A DNA stretch of 8,069 nt from an uncultured Ruminococcus sp. GTDB lineage: Bacteria > Bacillota_A > Clostridia > Oscillospirales > Ruminococcaceae. A program made the position numbers and the translations under genes. The stretch lies in NCBI GenBank assembly GCA_946629405.1, contig CAMOXW010000172.1, positions 1-8,069 on the forward strand. The letters are read 5' to 3'. Position 1 is the first letter of the stretch, and each line of letters opens with the position of its first letter. A model generated the notes under the pieces. It searched no databases. It saw nothing but the letters and a program-made list of their open reading frames with translations, and had not been told where the DNA came from. Below, one piece after another: positions 1 through 6,213 of this stretch.

Positions 1-10
1 CACCGCTGTT

Positions 11-18
11 GAAAGGAG
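11..18 (+). promoter_or_regulatory. Ribosome-binding-like site upstream of the palindrome
   Basis: GAAAGGAG is the best Shine-Dalgarno match near the recombinase start, but it is 51 nt from the ATG at 70 in linear sequence. If the 19-60 hairpin folds, only the 9 nt at 61-69 remain between this site and the ATG, a normal distance. It could instead serve the short frame starting at TTG 27. Confidence 0.35.
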
Positions 19-60
19 ATTCAAAGTTGCACCAAATGGAAGTTTGGTGCAACTTTGAAT
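19..60. repeat. Perfect 18-bp inverted repeat with 6-bp centre before the recombinase gene
   Basis: The left arm 19-36 is the exact reverse complement of the right arm 43-60, separated by TGGAAG (37-42). The core of each arm is the 14-mer AAAGTTGCACCAAA or its complement. As RNA it would form an uninterrupted 18-bp stem. No T-run follows, so it is not a standard intrinsic terminator. As DNA, two inverted arms around a 6-bp centre match the layout of tyrosine-recombinase crossover sites (inverted binding arms around 6-8 bp). The sequence does not resemble the usual dif consensus as I remember it. A dispersed palindromic repeat or a translation-control hairpin are the alternatives. Confidence 0.85.
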
Positions 61-69
61 AAGGATCAT

Positions 70-1056
70 ATGAAAAATCACAATTCAGCTGAAAACCCGG
101 AATTTCTCAATAAATACCTTGTACATATAAAAATAGTACAGCTTTTGTCTGACCGGACCATTGATGAATACTATCTTGACATCAGACTGTTTCTGAAATA
201 TATTTACGCTTCAAAATATAACACCGATCAGGATATTGAGGACGTTCAGATAAAAGCAATGACTGAATCTGATCTGCGCGGAATAACTGTTACTGACATA
301 TACAATTTTATTTTTTACGCTTCAGATGAACGCAATAATGCAGATAAAGCGCGTTATCGTAAAATTTCATCTCTAAGGAGCTTCTTCAAATATCTTGAAA
401 AGGTCGAGCATATTATTGACAAGGATCCTACTAAAGACCTTGACGTTCCTGTTCCAAAAAAGGCACTGCCTAAGTTCCTTTCTCTCAAAGAAAGCATGAA
501 GCTGCTCGAAGCTGCCGGAAGCTCGGATTCACGGCGTGACTACTGCATTATAACGCTGTTTCTTAACTGTGGTATGCGTCTGAGCGAACTTGTTGGTATA
601 AATATAGCTGATATAGACTTCCTTGAATATCGTCTTAAAGTTCTTGGCAAAGGCAATAAGGAACGTATGGTCTACCTTAATAAAGCCTGCGTTGAGGCTT
701 TGAACAACTATCTCGAGGTCCGCAGAGCTGATCCTAAGGCTGCCAATGAACCTGCGTTGTTTATAAGTAATCAGCACAAGCGTATATCAAAGCGCAGAGT
801 TCAGCAGATAGTTGAAAATTCATTACAAGCTGCAGGTCTTGACGGTAAGGGTATAACTACACATAAACTTCGTCACACTGCCGCTACGCTCATGTATCAG
901 TACGGTGAGGCGGATGTTCTAACGCTGAAGGAATTACTTGGTCACGCGAGTGTATCTACCACTGAGATATACACACATCTCAGCAATGAGAATGTCAGGG
1001 ATGCTGTGGAGAGTAATCCTCTTGCCAATATAACAAATAATAAAAACAAAGAATAA
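70..1056 (+). CDS. Tyrosine-type site-specific recombinase (XerC/XerD-like integrase)
   Basis: This 328-residue protein is predicted to cut and rejoin DNA at a specific site through a covalent phosphotyrosine link. Residues ~10-125 form the helical N-terminal core-binding (SAM-like) domain and ~135-310 the catalytic domain. All expected catalytic residues are present: R170 (CGMRLSEL), K194 (GKGNKER), H265 and R268 (THKLRHT), H292 (LLGHAS) and nucleophile Y301 (TEIYTHL). The length is near the usual ~300 of XerC/D, with an extra ~12-residue Asn/Lys-rich C-terminus. I chose ATG 70. An in-frame TTG at 55 would add five residues but lies inside the palindrome. Only a weak AAGGA (61-65) precedes ATG 70 directly. 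The gene stands alone, facing a minus-strand operon across a shared terminator. It could be a chromosomal Xer protein or a small element's recombinase. The motifs cannot separate these, but the flanking arm repeats favour a dedicated local site. Confidence 0.93.
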   Translation: MKNHNSAENPEFLNKYLVHIKIVQLLSDRTIDEYYLDIRLFLKYIYASKYNTDQDIEDVQIKAMTESDLRGITVTDIYNFIFYASDERNNADKARYRKISSLRSFFKYLEKVEHIIDKDPTKDLDVPVPKKALPKFLSLKESMKLLEAAGSSDSRRDYCIITLFLNCGMRLSELVGINIADIDFLEYRLKVLGKGNKERMVYLNKACVEALNNYLEVRRADPKAANEPALFISNQHKRISKRRVQQIVENSLQAAGLDGKGITTHKLRHTAATLMYQYGEADVLTLKELLGHASVSTTEIYTHLSNENVRDAVESNPLANITNNKNKE

Positions 1057-1062
1057 TACATA

Positions 1063-1076
1063 TTTGGTGCAACTTT
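1063..1076. repeat. 14-bp copy of the palindrome arm after the recombinase gene
   Basis: TTTGGTGCAACTTT here is identical to 43-56, and is the exact reverse complement of 23-36. It starts 6 nt after the recombinase stop. No full second arm follows, so it looks like a single half-site. The gene is therefore bracketed by arm copies about 1 kb apart, in both direct and inverted orientation relative to the upstream palindrome. Confidence 0.8.
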
Positions 1077-1089
1077 TGTCAAAAATTAC

Positions 1090-1113
1090 AGCCCCGGTTT
1101 TTCCGGGGCTTTT
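1090..1113. terminator. Intrinsic terminator between convergent recombinase and pyrB genes
   Basis: AGCCCCGG (1090-1097) pairs with CCGGGGCT (1103-1110) around a TTTTT loop. On the plus strand T's run from 1110 to 1113, ending the recombinase transcript. On the minus strand the stem lies 12 nt after the pyrB stop, with a T-run a few bases past the stem (complement of A's at 1081-1085). It may therefore work in both directions, more weakly for pyrB. Confidence 0.88.
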
Positions 1114-1121
1114 ACTCGTAG

Positions 1122-2204
1122 TTATATCAGCTTTCTCTCGTCACAGTATTCACATTCAAGAAGTGTTTCATCGCCGCTGGAACGGAAGCTCTTAGGAAGA
1201 TATGCTTCATGGTTGGTGATACATTTTGGGTTATCGCAGCAGACACCATTATATACCTTGCCCTTCAGGGTCTCTGATGGCTGCTTGTCCCTCAAAATTG
1301 TAAGTATGAGTGCCATGCGGACAAAAACGCCGTATTTCGCCTGCGTGAAATACTTCGCCCTGCTGTCGTCATCGACCTCAACTGTAATTTCGTCAACTCG
1401 CGGCAGCGGATGCATAACAATCATATCATTCTTAGCAATCAGCATCTTCTTGCGGTCAAGCACATAAGTATTCTTCTGTGCAAGGTAGTCCTCACGGCTT
1501 GCAAAGCGCTCCTGCTGTATTCTCGTCATATAAAGCACATCAAGGTCACCGATAGCTTCTTCAAGGGTATCTACTTCCTTGAAGGTGCTGCCGTTAGCCT
1601 TTATGATATCCTTTATGTAAGCCGGCATTCTCAGCTCTGGAGTTGAGATGAAGATGAACTTGTTGTCCTTGAACATACTCAGTGCCTTGCACAGCGAATG
1701 AACTGTTCTGCCGTTTATTAGATCGCCGCACATTCCCACTGTAAGTCCTGACAGCCGTTTTTTCTCTATCTTCAGCGTAAGAAGATCTGTAAGGGTCTGG
1801 GTAGGATGGAGGTGTCCCCCGTCCCCTGCATTTATAACAGGGCACTCAGCCGTCAGAGAAGCAGCCTTTGAAGCTCCTGCGATCGGGTGGCGCATTACCA
1901 GAACATCGGCATAGCTGCTGACTATCTTTGTCGTATCCTTGATAGTCTCGCCCTTTGACACCGAGGAGTTCATAGGATTGTCAAAGCCTATTATCTTGCC
2001 TCCGAGCCGTATCATTGCTGTCTGGAACGACATCTGTGTACGGGTAGAGGGCTCATAGAACAAGGTAGCCATGACCTTCCCATCACATTCATGTGCAAAT
2101 TTCTCAGGCTCATTGCGTATTTCCTCGCCAAGCTTTATTACCTTATTCCACCATGATACAGGATAGTCGCTGAGATCAATAAGATGCTGGTATTCCGATC
2201 GCAT
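1122..2204 (-). CDS. pyrB: Aspartate carbamoyltransferase catalytic chain with C-terminal PyrI-like zinc module
   Basis: The enzyme joins carbamoyl phosphate to L-aspartate to give N-carbamoyl-aspartate, the committed step of pyrimidine synthesis in the cytosol. Diagnostic motifs are the carbamoyl-phosphate loop STRT (53-56), SKGE (83-86), MRHP (104-107), HPTQTLTD (133-140) and a later HPLPRVDEI. The protein has 360 residues; catalytic chains usually have about 305-310. The extra C-terminus holds C323-x4-C328-x22-C351-x2-C354, closely matching the zinc-binding half of the regulatory subunit PyrI of enteric bacteria (C-x4-C-x23-C-x2-C). The N-terminal nucleotide-binding half of PyrI is missing, so ATP/CTP control of the enteric type is unlikely (inference). 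The start ATG has an excellent GGAGGT (2211-2216) 6 nt upstream. It is the last gene of an asnB-HD-pyrB operon, beginning 13 nt after the HD gene. No PyrR-type attenuator space exists in front of it. Confidence 0.96.
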   Translation of the reverse strand: MRSEYQHLIDLSDYPVSWWNKVIKLGEEIRNEPEKFAHECDGKVMATLFYEPSTRTQMSFQTAMIRLGGKIIGFDNPMNSSVSKGETIKDTTKIVSSYADVLVMRHPIAGASKAASLTAECPVINAGDGGHLHPTQTLTDLLTLKIEKKRLSGLTVGMCGDLINGRTVHSLCKALSMFKDNKFIFISTPELRMPAYIKDIIKANGSTFKEVDTLEEAIGDLDVLYMTRIQQERFASREDYLAQKNTYVLDRKKMLIAKNDMIVMHPLPRVDEITVEVDDDSRAKYFTQAKYGVFVRMALILTILRDKQPSETLKGKVYNGVCCDNPKCITNHEAYLPKSFRSSGDETLLECEYCDERKLI

Positions 2205-2217
2205 AATTTTACCTCCA

Positions 2218-2886
2218 TTAAAGAATTTTACTGCCGTTGATTATCATTTCAAAGTTTACTTTCAGAAACTCGGATGCCCTTCTGCAAAGCAGCATCCTGT
2301 CAAGGAATATCTCGAAATATTCCAGTACGGATGATATTTTCGTATCTATCTGTAATTCAAGTATTACAGAGCTCTTGTCATCATTGAACCGCACCTCTGA
2401 ACGCTCAACTGCATAGTTAACTCTGTCATGAATGTCGAACGTCAGCAGATCATGATTACGGACACGAGACCTTCTTACATCAGTCTTGTCACCGATTATG
2501 AGGGCGGCTGATATCGGGTCAAGCGGCAGACCTGTGCCCTCGTCATGATTGCCTATAGCAGATATCACCGAGCATATCTCCGATGCAGGCATACTCAGAT
2601 TATCGAGCAGTCTGAAAGCCATTACAGCGCCGCTCTGTGCATGATCGACGCGGTTTATAACATTGCCGATATCATGCATGATAGAAGCGATCTTTGCAAG
2701 CTCGATAGTTCTTTCGTCATATCCGAGAACTGTCAGTATCATGCTTGAGGTCGCTGCAACACGCTCAACGTGAGCAAATGAATGCTCAGTATAACCGAGT
2801 GCTTCAAGAGCACTGTCAGCCCTGCGTATATACTCCATAATGTCAGGATTCTGTTTGATATATTTATATGTTACTATACTTGCCAT
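2218..2886 (-). CDS. HD-domain metal-dependent phosphohydrolase family protein
   Basis: A 222-residue cytosolic protein of the HD superfamily, whose members hydrolyse phosphate esters of nucleotides or signalling molecules. The substrate is not known from sequence. Metal and active-site candidates are H39 (FAHVERV), H71-D72 (MHDIGN), H82 (VDHAQSG), H114-D115 (GNHDEGTG) and D133 (GDKTDVRRSRVRN). The second half (~150-222) has no motif I recognise. ATG 2886 is preferred because a GAGGG site (2892-2896) lies 5-6 nt before it. An upstream in-frame TTG at 2901 would add five residues, overlap the asnB stop and lack a ribosome site. It sits between asnB (11-nt gap) and pyrB (13-nt gap), so it is co-transcribed with two aspartate-using enzymes. 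A role in nucleotide turnover would fit that setting but is unproven. Confidence 0.88.
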   Translation of the reverse strand: MASIVTYKYIKQNPDIMEYIRRADSALEALGYTEHSFAHVERVAATSSMILTVLGYDERTIELAKIASIMHDIGNVINRVDHAQSGAVMAFRLLDNLSMPASEICSVISAIGNHDEGTGLPLDPISAALIIGDKTDVRRSRVRNHDLLTFDIHDRVNYAVERSEVRFNDDKSSVILELQIDTKISSVLEYFEIFLDRMLLCRRASEFLKVNFEMIINGSKIL

Positions 2887-2897
2887 AGTGTTCCCTC

Positions 2898-4769
2898 TCA
2901 ATATGAGCCATTGTTCTCAAAATACACCTTGTACCATACAAGAAAGGTGAATACAGTCCATATCCTGCGGCTGTTATCAGACTTTCCGGAGCGGTGATCG
3001 TCAAGCAGCTTTATCAGCGGCTCAGTTTTGAAGAACTGCTGTGATGCCTCACTCTCAAAAGCACTGCGGACAATGGAGTAATACTTTTCCTCCCTGAGCC
3101 AAACTCTTATAGGTACCGGGAAGCCGAGCTTCTTCTTTGCGGCAGTCTTTGCAGTACCGGACGGTGTATCACGCTTTGCTGCAAGTCTCATCGCATATTT
3201 AGTAATGTATTTTGTTTCCTCGGTGGTTCTCTTGTGAGTTACCCTGTACTTTGTTGGTATCCTCTCCGCAACGTGCATTACCTCTTTATCGAGGAATGGA
3301 ACTCTTAGCTCAAGTGAATTGGCCATGCTCATTTTGTCGGCCTTCAGGAGTATATCTCCTGCCATCCACATATGAAGGTCAAGGTACTGCATTTTTGTAA
3401 CATCGTCCTTGTCCTTTACTCGCTCAAAATACTTGCTTGTGAGCACGGTCGGGTCTGGAGCGTCAGTGCTTATTTTCATGAGCTCCTTGCGCTGCTCAGG
3501 AGTGAAGATATAGGCGTTTCCAATGAAGCGCTCCTCAACATCCCTGCCCTTGCGGACGAAGAAGTTCACTCCCCTCTTGGCAGGAAGCTTTGAGGCTATG
3601 TTACCTACTCCTCTGCGGATTATTCTCGGCACCTTGTCATATATAGTGCCGTCGGGATCGCTGTAAACGTTATAGCCGCCGAATATTTCGTCAGCACCTT
3701 CTCCTGAAAGTACTACTTTTATGCGCTCAGAAGCGAGATTGCAGACAAAATACAAAGCGACTGCGGAGGGATCAGCAAGCGGTTCATCCATATGGTACTG
3801 TATCTTTGCAAGACTTCCCCAGTATTCCTCAGGAGTAATGACCTTGCTGGTATTCTCCTTGCCGATAGCCTTTGAGAAATTCTTTGCCCAGCCGATCTCG
3901 TTGTATTTTTCGTCACTGCCGAAGCCAACAGTGAACGTCTTGTCAACGTCAGCAATTGCCGCTACATAGCTTGAATCAACTCCGCTTGACAGAAATGAAC
4001 CGACCTCAACGTCAGCTATCTTATGGGCCTCTACGGAGTTGTGCATAACACCTGATATCCTGTCTACCCACTGATCAAGTGAGGATTTTCCGTCCTCGCG
4101 GAAGTGGATGTCCCAGTAGCGCTTTATAGTTAAGCAGCCGTCCTTGTATATGAAAAAATGAGCAGGCGGAAGCTTGTATACATTTTTGAAAAAGGTCTCG
4201 TCTGTTGCAGAATACTGGAATGTCAAATAGTTTTCAAGTGCCGCAGTATTGAGCTTCTTCTCAAATGAAGGGTGTGGCAGAAAGCTCTTTATCTCAGAGC
4301 CGAACATGAATGTACCGTTCATCTGTGCATAGTACATGGGCTTTATGCCGAAGAAATCACGCGCACCGAAAAGTTCCTTCTTGTTCTTGTCCCAGATGAC
4401 GAAGGAGAACATTCCGCGCAGCATCCCGAGCAGCTTTGTGCCATATTCCTCATAACCGTGTACGAGGACTTCTGTATCGGTATTTGTCCTGAAGGAATGT
4501 CCGGCTGCAGTCAGCTTTTCCCTGATAGCAGCATAATTGTATATTTCGCCGTTGAAAACAATCACAAGAGAGCCGTCCTCGTTGAAGATAGGCTGGTTGC
4601 CTTGTGAGGAAACGTCGATGATACTCAGTCTCCTGTGACCGAGAGCGATGTCCGCATCAACGTATTTGCCCTCGGCGTCAGGTCCGCGGTGACGTATACG
4701 GTCCATCATTTCCTCAATGACAGCACCGGCATTGTTGATATTATTTGTAAATCCAACTATTCCGCACAT
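2898..4769 (-). CDS. asnB: Asparagine synthetase (glutamine-hydrolysing)
   Basis: This 623-residue enzyme makes asparagine from aspartate, glutamine and ATP. The N-terminal class-II glutaminase domain starts with the nucleophile Cys2 (MCGIVGF) and has RHRGPD (26-31), HRRLSIID (45-52), NGEIYNY (73-79) and D98. The synthetase domain has the ATP pyrophosphatase loop SSGVDSS (261-267), in which the first Gly of the common SGG form is Ser, and the GEGADEIFGGY motif roughly 100 residues later. Both active sites therefore look complete. The length agrees with the 610-640 residue Gram-positive asparagine synthetases. ATG 4769 follows GGAGGC (4776-4781) by about 7 nt. It is the first gene of the asnB-HD-pyrB operon. 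The promoter at 4838-4866 leaves a leader of only ~60 nt, too short for a T-box. A related amidotransferase acting on another carboxylate is possible but less likely. Confidence 0.95.
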   Translation of the reverse strand: MCGIVGFTNNINNAGAVIEEMMDRIRHRGPDAEGKYVDADIALGHRRLSIIDVSSQGNQPIFNEDGSLVIVFNGEIYNYAAIREKLTAAGHSFRTNTDTEVLVHGYEEYGTKLLGMLRGMFSFVIWDKNKKELFGARDFFGIKPMYYAQMNGTFMFGSEIKSFLPHPSFEKKLNTAALENYLTFQYSATDETFFKNVYKLPPAHFFIYKDGCLTIKRYWDIHFREDGKSSLDQWVDRISGVMHNSVEAHKIADVEVGSFLSSGVDSSYVAAIADVDKTFTVGFGSDEKYNEIGWAKNFSKAIGKENTSKVITPEEYWGSLAKIQYHMDEPLADPSAVALYFVCNLASERIKVVLSGEGADEIFGGYNVYSDPDGTIYDKVPRIIRRGVGNIASKLPAKRGVNFFVRKGRDVEERFIGNAYIFTPEQRKELMKISTDAPDPTVLTSKYFERVKDKDDVTKMQYLDLHMWMAGDILLKADKMSMANSLELRVPFLDKEVMHVAERIPTKYRVTHKRTTEETKYITKYAMRLAAKRDTPSGTAKTAAKKKLGFPVPIRVWLREEKYYSIVRSAFESEASQQFFKTEPLIKLLDDHRSGKSDNSRRIWTVFTFLVWYKVYFENNGSY

Positions 4770-4837
4770 ATTCTTGCCTCCATTTCAGGTATAGAATGAG
4801 CAGTGTATTAAACTGTTCAGACATATCCTAATAGAAT

Positions 4838-4866
4838 ATTATACTACATTTCATAGCTTTTTGCAA
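4838..4866 (-). promoter_or_regulatory. Sigma-A-type promoter of the asnB operon
   Basis: On the minus strand, TTGCAA (4866-4861) and TATAAT (4843-4838) are separated by exactly 17 bp. Transcription would begin near 4831, about 60 nt before the asnB ATG. The -35 lies about 50 bp from the -35 of the divergent antiporter promoter. Confidence 0.8.
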
Positions 4867-4873
4867 CCATAAC

Positions 4874-4890
4874 AGGAAATTTTCTTTCCT
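4874..4890. repeat. Short inverted repeat between the two divergent promoters
   Basis: AGGAAA (4874-4879) and TTTCCT (4885-4890) flank a 5-nt centre, in an A/T-rich spacer between the two -35 boxes (4867-4917). It is placed where a regulator of both promoters could bind. It is short and A/T-rich enough to be chance. The rest of this spacer is A/T tracts that could act as UP elements. Confidence 0.3.
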
Positions 4891-4917
4891 TTTTCTAAAA
4901 AAATTTCTTCTGTATAG

Positions 4918-4946
4918 TTGCATTTTCCATTTTCAGGTGATATAAT
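4918..4946 (+). promoter_or_regulatory. Sigma-A-type promoter of the antiporter gene
   Basis: TTGCAT (4918-4923) and TATAAT (4941-4946) are spaced by 17 bp, with an extended -10 TGA at 4938-4940. The predicted start is near 4953, giving a leader of about 30 nt. An A/T-rich stretch (4885-4915) lies upstream. Confidence 0.82.
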
Positions 4947-4967
4947 AGCATTCGGAGTATATTATTC

Positions 4968-4973
4968 AGGGAG
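4968..4973 (+). promoter_or_regulatory. Ribosome-binding site that fixes the TTG start of the antiporter
   Basis: AGGGAG lies 8 nt before TTG 4982. The only nearby ATG (4974-4976) directly abuts this site and is out of frame, so TTG is the supported start. Confidence 0.7.
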
Positions 4974-4981
4974 ATGTTTTT

Positions 4982-6178
4982 TTGGACAGAATTGATTTTT
5001 TCCGTGATCTTTCGATCATAATAGTTTCCGCGAAGCTTTGTGGTCTTATTGCACAGAAGCTCCGCGCACCGCAGGTCGTGGGCGAAATAATCGCTGGTCT
5101 TCTGATCGGACCTTGCTGCTTCGGATTTGTAGGCAACTCAGATTATCTTTCGCTTCTTGCTGAGATAGGCGTGGTAATGATCATGTTCAGTGCAGGTCTT
5201 GGAACGAATATGCGCGACCTGCTGAAAACAGGTCCGAAGGCGCTTGTTATAGCCTGTGTTGGCGTATTCACCCCGCTTGCGGGAGGAACTTTGCTCTACA
5301 GCGCCTTTTATGGCTTTTCAGCGGTCGGAAGCGAGGAATTCTACCGGGCAGTTTTCATCGGTACGATCATGACTGCGACCTCAGTCGGGATAACTACCCA
5401 GACATTGAAGGAGCTCGGGCATATCAAGGAAAGCGTCGGTACACTGATAATGAGTGCTGCGATAATCGACGATGTTATCGGAATAGTTGTGCTCACATTT
5501 GTTATAGGCTTCAAAGAACCCGATTCAAAGCCGACCGACGTACTTGTACATACCGGACTTTTCATTGTCCTGAGCATATGTATCGGTTTCCTGATGTACT
5601 ATGTATTCAAGTTCATCGACAAGCGCCACCCGCACCAGAGAAGGATACCGATACTCGGGCTTGCACTGTGTATGTTCATGGCTTTTGCGGCAGAAGAATT
5701 CTTTGGAATCGCCGATATCACCGGCGCATATGTCGCAGGTCTCATACTTTGCAGCCTCAACGATTCAGAATATATTGCTCGGAAAATAGATATTAATTCT
5801 TATATGATCTTCGGTCCTGTATTCTTTGCGAGTATCGGTCTAAAAACCACCTTCGACGGTTTCAGCAAAGAGCTTGCGCTCTTTTCGGCAGGTTTTGTTG
5901 CTGTAGCGCTTCTTACCAAGATAATAGGCTGCGGACTTGCTGCAAAGCTTATGAAATACAGTTTCCGTGACAGTCTGAAGGTAGGTGTCGGAATGATGAC
6001 ACGCGGCGAGGTAGCGCTTATTGTCGCTCAGAAGGGCTTGTCAGTAAATATGCTCGATGAGAAATACTTCGCCTCAGTTATCCTGCTGATAATCATTTCG
6101 TCAGTTGCTACACCGATATTCCTGAAGCTGCTCTACAGTAATACAGTACCGGCACAGAAGCAGGAAAATTCAACATAA
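4982..6178 (+). CDS. CPA2-family cation/proton antiporter (NapA/GerN-like, no RCK domain)
   Basis: This 398-residue inner-membrane protein is predicted to exchange Na+ (or K+) for H+ and so help control internal pH and ion balance. It is almost entirely hydrophobic, consistent with about 12-13 membrane spans. Family marks are PQVVGEIIAGLLIGP (30-44) in the first span region, TATSVGITTQTLKELG (131-146), the ion-binding Asp pair D163-D164 (AAIIDDVIGI) and MTRGEVALI (339-347). Paired aspartates are typical of electrogenic NhaA/NapA-type exchangers; this ion choice is inferred from family knowledge. It ends just after the last span with a short polar tail, so the nucleotide-binding RCK/KTN domain of Kef channels is absent. 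The start is TTG, set by the AGGGAG site. It is a single-gene unit, divergent from asnB and convergent with the AlbA_2 gene, with its own promoter and terminator. Confidence 0.92.
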   Translation: MDRIDFFRDLSIIIVSAKLCGLIAQKLRAPQVVGEIIAGLLIGPCCFGFVGNSDYLSLLAEIGVVMIMFSAGLGTNMRDLLKTGPKALVIACVGVFTPLAGGTLLYSAFYGFSAVGSEEFYRAVFIGTIMTATSVGITTQTLKELGHIKESVGTLIMSAAIIDDVIGIVVLTFVIGFKEPDSKPTDVLVHTGLFIVLSICIGFLMYYVFKFIDKRHPHQRRIPILGLALCMFMAFAAEEFFGIADITGAYVAGLILCSLNDSEYIARKIDINSYMIFGPVFFASIGLKTTFDGFSKELALFSAGFVAVALLTKIIGCGLAAKLMKYSFRDSLKVGVGMMTRGEVALIVAQKGLSVNMLDEKYFASVILLIIISSVATPIFLKLLYSNTVPAQKQENST

Positions 6179-6212
6179 AAAAAAGCAGTAACGAGTGATA
6201 CGTTACTGCTTT
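6177..6212. terminator. Bidirectional terminator between antiporter and AlbA_2 genes
   Basis: A perfect 12-bp stem pairs 6182-6193 with 6201-6212 around a 7-nt loop. On the minus strand it is followed by eight T's (complement of A's 6177-6184), a strong terminator placed 2 nt after the AlbA_2 stop. On the plus strand the T-run is short (TTT then GTT), so stopping of the antiporter transcript is probably weaker. The A-run overlaps the antiporter stop codon. Confidence 0.87.
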
Positions 6213-6213
6213 G

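Larger units (their letters stand above)
1..62 (+). other. Edge fragment: possible end of an upstream gene or a leader peptide
   Basis: Two frames are open from the left edge into the palindrome. Frame 3 stops at TAA 60-62 and frame 2 stops at TGA 56-58. Within frame 3 a ribosome-binding-like GAAAGGAG (11-18) lies 8 nt before a TTG at 27. That would give an 11-codon peptide, or 8 codons from the ATG at 36, ending 7 nt before the recombinase ATG. This could be the last codons of a gene outside the window, a translated leader peptide, or noncoding. With under 20 codons visible, no choice can be made. Confidence 0.2.

Noticed and set aside
19..60. Palindrome as an intrinsic terminator of an upstream gene
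   Set aside because: The stem is long enough, but it is followed by AAGGATC and has no T-run on either strand (the minus-strand side runs ATCTCC).
19..60. Palindrome as a chromosomal dif site
   Set aside because: The arms are 18 bp and perfectly symmetric, and the sequence does not resemble the A/T-rich dif consensus as I remember it; a locus-specific site is the better reading.
1213..1646. Two plus-strand frames opposite pyrB
   Set aside because: Antisense to conserved pyrB sequence, with low-complexity Ser/Thr- or Leu/His-rich translations and no motif.
4272..4607. 111-codon plus-strand frame opposite asnB
   Set aside because: It lies wholly antisense to a well-supported enzyme gene, shows no family motif and lacks a convincing ribosome site; a shadow frame.
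4770..4831. T-box or pyr attenuator in the asnB leader
   Set aside because: The leader is only about 60 nt, with no strong hairpin or T-run; too short for either device.
5341..5796. Frames on both strands inside the antiporter gene
   Set aside because: They overlap a coherent membrane protein and have no ribosome site or recognisable product.
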